55,832 nucleotides of DNA from the NCBI RefSeq assembly GCF_000716715.1, contig NZ_JNYJ01000055.1:1-55832 (forward strand), read 5' to 3'. The position numbers and the translations under genes were made by a program. Source of the stretch: Dactylosporangium aurantiacum. Lineage in GTDB: Bacteria > Actinomycetota > Actinomycetes > Mycobacteriales > Micromonosporaceae. Of the stretch, positions 51,846-55,832 are shown one piece after another (the first letter of the stretch is position 1; every line of letters starts with the position of its first letter). Below the pieces are notes generated by a model. It saw only the letters and a program-made list of their open reading frames with translations, was not told the DNA's origin and searched no databases.

Positions 51846-53375
51846 ATGCCTCACATCGCACTGCGGCAGCGGGCAGCGGCAGGACGCCGGATCGTAGCGG
51901 CCACCGTGGCCGCGGCCGCGTCGATCGCCGGGCTCGGCGCCGCCGCGGCACCGACGCACCACCGGGTCGGCGACGCCGGCTGGATGGCCGGCGGCTGGCT
52001 CGGCAACAGCACCGGCACCGGTGGGACCACCCTGTCGGCCGTCCGCGCGGCCATCAACGCCTCGTCGGGACAGGCGGCCGGGCTGACCGGCGCCGGCGTC
52101 GGCGTCGCGCTCATCGACACCGGCGTCTCGCCCGTCGCCGGTCTGCCTGCCTCGCAGATCGTCAACGGGCCCGACCTGTCGTTCGAGTCGCAGGACCCGG
52201 ATCTGCGCTACCTCGACTCGTACGGGCACGGCACGCACATGGCCGGCATCATCGTCGGCAACGACCCCTCGACCGGCACCGTCGGCATCGCGCCGAAGGC
52301 GAAGCTGACCTCCATCAAGGTCGGCACCTCCAACGGCGCCGTCGACGTGTCGCAGATGATCGCGGCGATCGACTGGGTCGTGGCGCACCGCAACGACGAC
52401 CCGGCCAACCCGATCCGCGTCATCAACATCTCCTACGGCACGGGCGGCACGCCGAACTCGTGGTCGGACCCGGTGCAGTTCGCGGTCGAGCAGGCGTGGC
52501 TGAAGGGCGTCGTCGTCGTGGCCGCGGCCGGCAACGAGGGCAACAGCGACCTCGTCGTCAGCGACCCGGCCAGCGACCCGGCCGTCATCGCGGTCGCGGC
52601 CAGCACGACGAAGGGCACGGCGGGCGTCACCGACGACGACTTCGCCTCGTTCACCACGATCGGCGGCAACAACCGCAGCGTCGACTTCGTCGCCCCCGGC
52701 GAGTCGATCGTCTCGCTGACCGTCCCGGGCTCCAACGTGGACCTGACCTACCCGTCGGCGAAGGTCGGCACGACCCTGCTGCGCGGCAGCGGCAGCTCCC
52801 AGGCCGCGGCGGTCACCTCGGCGGCGGTCGCGCTGCTGCTGCAGGCCCGCCCGACGCTCACCCCGGACCAGGTCAAGACCGTCCTGCGCACCTCGGCCAG
52901 CTTCGTGTCCGGCCTGGCCATGACCCGCAACATCCGCGCGCTCAACCTCGGCGCGGCGCTCACCTCGCAGGACCTGTACGCCACCGGCTGGAACCGCTCC
53001 ACCGGCACCGGCAAGCTCGACGACGCCCGCGGCGCCAGCCGCCTGGTCCGCGACAACGTGGCGCTCAGCGGTGACAACAGTGTCTGGGGCCCGCTGAACC
53101 CGGCCACCTGGGCCCCGCGCAGCGCCGCCGCGACCAGCTGGTCCGGCGGGACGTGGATGGGGTACCGCGTCGCCGGCGACGGCTGGACGGGCACCTCCTG
53201 GGCGTCCCGGACGTGGGCCGCCGCCACCTGGACCGGCAAGCCGTGGAACGGCGCGACCACGTGGACCGACCCGGACTGGGCCGGGCACTACTGGTCCGGT
53301 CACTACTGGTCAGGGCACTACTGGTCGGGCCACTACTGGTCCAGCGACGAGTGGGCGACCGCCCTCTGGTCGTAG
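51846..53375 (+). CDS. Secreted S8 (subtilisin-like) serine peptidase with Trp-rich repeat tail
   Basis: A 509-residue protease starting at ATG 51846, five bases after GGAG. Signal peptide to about 35. The triad is Asp91 (VALIDTGVS), His128 (YGHGTHMAGI) and Ser318 (GSGSSQAAAV); the oxyanion Asn is in VVAAAGNEGN. The usual GTS before the active Ser is GSS here. After the catalytic domain (to about 375), the C-terminal 130 residues are rich in Trp, with WxG and SxxW patterns (TSWSGGTWMGY, WTGTSWASRTW). It ends with four WxGHYWS-type repeats encoded by 15-bp units. There is no inhibitor I9 prodomain of normal length. Confidence 0.92.
   Translation: MPHIALRQRAAAGRRIVAATVAAAASIAGLGAAAAPTHHRVGDAGWMAGGWLGNSTGTGGTTLSAVRAAINASSGQAAGLTGAGVGVALIDTGVSPVAGLPASQIVNGPDLSFESQDPDLRYLDSYGHGTHMAGIIVGNDPSTGTVGIAPKAKLTSIKVGTSNGAVDVSQMIAAIDWVVAHRNDDPANPIRVINISYGTGGTPNSWSDPVQFAVEQAWLKGVVVVAAAGNEGNSDLVVSDPASDPAVIAVAASTTKGTAGVTDDDFASFTTIGGNNRSVDFVAPGESIVSLTVPGSNVDLTYPSAKVGTTLLRGSGSSQAAAVTSAAVALLLQARPTLTPDQVKTVLRTSASFVSGLAMTRNIRALNLGAALTSQDLYATGWNRSTGTGKLDDARGASRLVRDNVALSGDNSVWGPLNPATWAPRSAAATSWSGGTWMGYRVAGDGWTGTSWASRTWAAATWTGKPWNGATTWTDPDWAGHYWSGHYWSGHYWSGHYWSSDEWATALWS
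53283..53342 (+). repeat. Four 15-bp repeats coding GHYWS units in the protease tail
   Basis: Units at 53283, 53298, 53313 and 53328 share the core CACTACTGGTC, with third-base changes that keep the amino acids. They encode four successive G-H-Y-W-S units just before the C-terminus. Confidence 0.9.
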
Positions 53376-53387
53376 CGCACCGCGCAG

Positions 53388-53417
53388 CGCGCCGGGTCCC
53401 CGAAGGGGCCCGGCGCG
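53388..53417. terminator. Terminator hairpin after the protease gene
   Basis: CGCGCCGGG(T)CCCC pairs with GGGGCCCGGCGCG across a short GAA loop, giving a 13-base-pair stem with one bulged T. It lies 12 bases after the protease stop and before the convergent cupin gene. Confidence 0.75.
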
Positions 53418-53425
53418 GTCGCGTC

Positions 53426-53827
53426 TCAGCTGTCCTGCGGCGGCACGTCGGCCTCGTCGCGGTCGGCGTCGGCCTTCGTGTGGTGCACGGTCCCCGGCCG
53501 GTGGTCCGGCGGCCCGTAGACGGTCGCGATCCGCAGCGGCCCGTCACCGTCGTTGACGAAGTTGTGCTTCGTGCCCTCCGGCACGACCACCACGTCCCCC
53601 GCCGCGAACGGCCGGCGCTGCCCTTCCAGGATCGACGTGCCCCTGCCCTCGACGGCGATCAGCACCTGGTCGATCCCGTCGTGCACCTCCTCGCCGATCT
53701 CCCCGCCGACCGGGATCGTCATGACGACCAGCTGCGTGTGCCGGGTCGTGCTGAGGACCCGCCGGAAGTCGTCGTTGGACCGGACCTGCCCGAACAGATC
53801 ACCCTGGTACGGCTCGTAGTCGCCCAT
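53426..53827 (-). CDS. Cupin-domain protein
   Basis: A 133-residue single-domain cupin. Motif 1 is GEEVHDGIDQVLIAVEGRG, with one His and a Glu in metal positions; motif 2 is AGDVVVVPEGTKHNFVND, with the second His. ATG 53827 follows GGAGG. Such proteins are usually small isomerases or sugar/metal-binding proteins. The C-terminal DRDEADVPPQDS is acidic. No neighbour explains its role. Confidence 0.9.
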   Translation of the reverse strand: MGDYEPYQGDLFGQVRSNDDFRRVLSTTRHTQLVVMTIPVGGEIGEEVHDGIDQVLIAVEGRGTSILEGQRRPFAAGDVVVVPEGTKHNFVNDGDGPLRIATVYGPPDHRPGTVHHTKADADRDEADVPPQDS

Positions 53828-54055
53828 GACGCGCCTCCTTCTCCAGTTCCTGGTGTCACCTGCCCCACTCGCACCCTATCGACCCCCCGATCGGCGCGAA
53901 CCTGGAGCACGGCGACTCGGGGTACAGCTGCCGCATAACACATTTTTCGGTCCATGCCGGGCGCGGTTCGGCGGGCGGGGAAGCGGCCGATCAGTTCGGC
54001 CGGAACGCCTCGGGGCGCGGATAGCATCGGGCGGCATGAAGCGGTGTGCGCGTTG

Positions 54056-55078
54056 ATGGTGCAGCGTCGGGCCGCGGTCGTGTACGACGTCGCGCGCCTC
54101 GCCGGGGTGTCGCACCAGACGGTGTCCCGGGTCCTCAACGGTCACCCGAGCGTCAGCCAGTCCACCCGGCAGCGGGTGCTGGACGCGGTCCGCCAGCTCG
54201 ACTACCGGCCCAACGCGATGGCGCGGGGGCTGGCCGGGCGGCGGTCACGGATCGTCGGGGTGGTCAGCTTCGACACGCTGCTGTACGGGCCCGCGGCGAC
54301 CCTGCTCGGGGTCGAGCGGGCCGCCCGCGCGGCCGGGTACGGCGTCAGCATCGCCACGGTCGAGCGCATCGACGGTCCGGCGGTGGTGTCGGCGACCGGC
54401 GCCCTCGCCGAGCAGTCGGTGGCCGGGGTCGTGGTCGTGGCGCCGCAGACGGCGGCGACGGCGGCGTTGCGCAGCATGCCCTCGGGGATGCCGGTCGTGG
54501 CGGTGGAGGCCGACACTGACGGCGCCATCCCGACGATCTCGGTGGATCAGGTCGCCGGGGCGCGGATGGCGGTGGAGCACCTGCTGGCGCTCGGGCACCG
54601 CACGGTGTGGCAGCTGTCCGGACCGCGGGACTGGCTGGAGACCCGCGGCCGGATCGAGGGGTGGCTGGCGGCGCTCAAGGACGCGGATCTGCCGGCCCCG
54701 CCGCTGATGACCGGCGACTGGAGCGCCCGGTCGGGCTACGCGGCGGGCCTGCGGCTGGCCGAGCGGGACGACGTGACGGCCGTGTTCGCCGGCAACGACC
54801 AGATGGCCCTGGGCATGATGAGCGCGTTCCACGACCGGGGGATCCGGGTCCCGGACGACGTGAGCATCGTCGGTTTCGACGACATCCCGGAGGCGGAGTT
54901 CCTCTCGCCGCCGCTCACCACGGTGCGGCAGGACTTCGACGAGGTCGGCCGGCGCTGCATGGCGGCGCTGCTGCGGCTCATCGAGGCCGACGGCGGGCGG
55001 CCGGCGGTGGCGCCGACCGTCGCGCCGTCGCTGATCGTCCGGGACAGCACCGCCCCGCCGGCCGCTCGGCGCGGCTGA
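54056..55078 (+). CDS. LacI-family regulator next to the xylanase gene
   Basis: A 340-residue LacI protein. The ATG at 54056 is the best start by family alignment; TTG 54053 or GTG 54044 just upstream are possible. Helix-turn-helix YDVARLAGVSHQTVSRVLNG at about 9-28; hinge PNAMARGLAGRRSRIVGVV. The effector domain has FAGNDQMALGMMSAFHDRGI, then VPDDVSIVGFDDIPEAEF, typical of sugar-responsive members. It precedes the secreted GH10 gene on the same strand with 350 bases between, where two CCGAAANTTTCGG palindromes occur. It is the likely xylan repressor and differs clearly from the two mannan LacI proteins. Confidence 0.92.
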   Translation: MVQRRAAVVYDVARLAGVSHQTVSRVLNGHPSVSQSTRQRVLDAVRQLDYRPNAMARGLAGRRSRIVGVVSFDTLLYGPAATLLGVERAARAAGYGVSIATVERIDGPAVVSATGALAEQSVAGVVVVAPQTAATAALRSMPSGMPVVAVEADTDGAIPTISVDQVAGARMAVEHLLALGHRTVWQLSGPRDWLETRGRIEGWLAALKDADLPAPPLMTGDWSARSGYAAGLRLAERDDVTAVFAGNDQMALGMMSAFHDRGIRVPDDVSIVGFDDIPEAEFLSPPLTTVRQDFDEVGRRCMAALLRLIEADGGRPAVAPTVAPSLIVRDSTAPPAARRG

Positions 55079-55084
55079 CGCACT

Positions 55085-55097
55085 CCGAAAGTTTCGG
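55085..55097. promoter_or_regulatory. CCGAAAGTTTCGG palindrome, distal xylanase operator
   Basis: A perfect 13-base palindrome with central G, seven bases after the LacI stop codon. It matches the second site at 55242 in all but the central base. Confidence 0.65.
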
Positions 55098-55241
55098 GAC
55101 CATCGCCGGCACCGGCCACTGAAACGCCCAAGCGACCGACCAACCGCTGGTTTGCAGGTGGGTACCGCTGCGCGGGCGACCGATCCAAGGTATCTTCCAC
55201 GCTCCACCCTGCCCTGACCCCGGCGGGACGGTCACGGAGCA

Positions 55242-55254
55242 CCGAAATTTTCGG
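55242..55254. promoter_or_regulatory. CCGAAATTTTCGG palindrome, proximal xylanase operator
   Basis: A perfect 13-base palindrome with central T, 157 bases from the first copy. GAAANTTTC-type elements have been described upstream of Streptomyces xylanase genes (recalled, not checked). The two sites could bind a LacI dimer each, allowing looping. Confidence 0.68.
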
Positions 55255-55302
55255 AAACCATTGCCAGGTGGATATTGGCGTGTCAGCATGGCGTGGCATT
55301 GA

Positions 55303-55832
<530 letters not shown>

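Overview
The window is about 56 kb of very GC-rich DNA with strong codon bias, GTG starts, GGAGG-type ribosome binding sites and many ATGA/GTGA gene couplings. The gene families (DUF3140, MmyB-type XRE regulators, a SUKH-4 protein, LacI-controlled secreted glycosidases with CBM5/12 and ricin-type modules, sugar ABC importers without their own ATPase) point to a filamentous actinobacterium, most likely Micromonosporaceae (Actinoplanes-like). That placement is an inference from gene content only. I found no tRNA, rRNA, CRISPR array, insertion sequence or phage gene.

Layout. 1-8.4 kb: mixed housekeeping and unknown genes: a membrane protein tail, an MFS exporter, a Cds1-like cysteine enzyme coupled to an unknown protein, an ECF sigma factor coupled to a membrane-anchored protein, a PAP2 enzyme, DUF3140 and a VTT-domain protein. 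8.5-16.1 kb: secreted GH18 chitinase, small regulators, and a GH3 beta-glucosidase coupled to an MFS sugar permease. 16.1-21.8 kb: a decayed RidA gene and three redox or regulatory pairs (XRE/SDR; FMN reductase plus TetX-like monooxygenase, divergent from a fused double TetR). 21.8-33.7 kb: a beta-mannan utilisation locus. It holds a decayed GH5-like mannanase, a ROK kinase, a GH2 beta-mannosidase, a sugar ABC importer, two convergent LacI paralogues and a secreted GH26 mannanase with a CBM32-like module. 33.7-47.2 kb: accessory and transport genes (dienelactone hydrolase, CynX-type MFS with FadR, LRR protein, TetR with GMC oxidoreductase, an 819-residue membrane protein, CadD, DUF4097, TetR/MFS). 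47.2-55.8 kb: secreted GH16 beta-glucanase with a ricin module, DUF2306 protein, a two-component system, a subtilisin-like protease with a Trp-rich repeat tail, a cupin, and a LacI regulator upstream of a secreted GH10 xylanase whose frame is broken in this sequence.

How it fits together. Secreted chitinase, mannanase, glucanase and xylanase would cut plant and fungal polysaccharides. Oligosaccharides would enter through the ABC importer or the GH3-linked permease and be split inside by GH2 and GH3 enzymes. No ABC ATPase is present, so a shared MsiK-type ATPase elsewhere is expected. The most informative regulatory signal is an 18-bp motif with core GRTTCAGT. It sits on the promoters of the ABC operon, of both LacI genes and of the GH26 gene, and suggests one mannan regulon. 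Xylanase, glucanase and chitinase genes carry different palindromes of their own. Two gene 3' ends (ROK kinase, TetR) have undergone local tandem duplication, and several genes (GH5, RidA, VOC, GH10) are broken.
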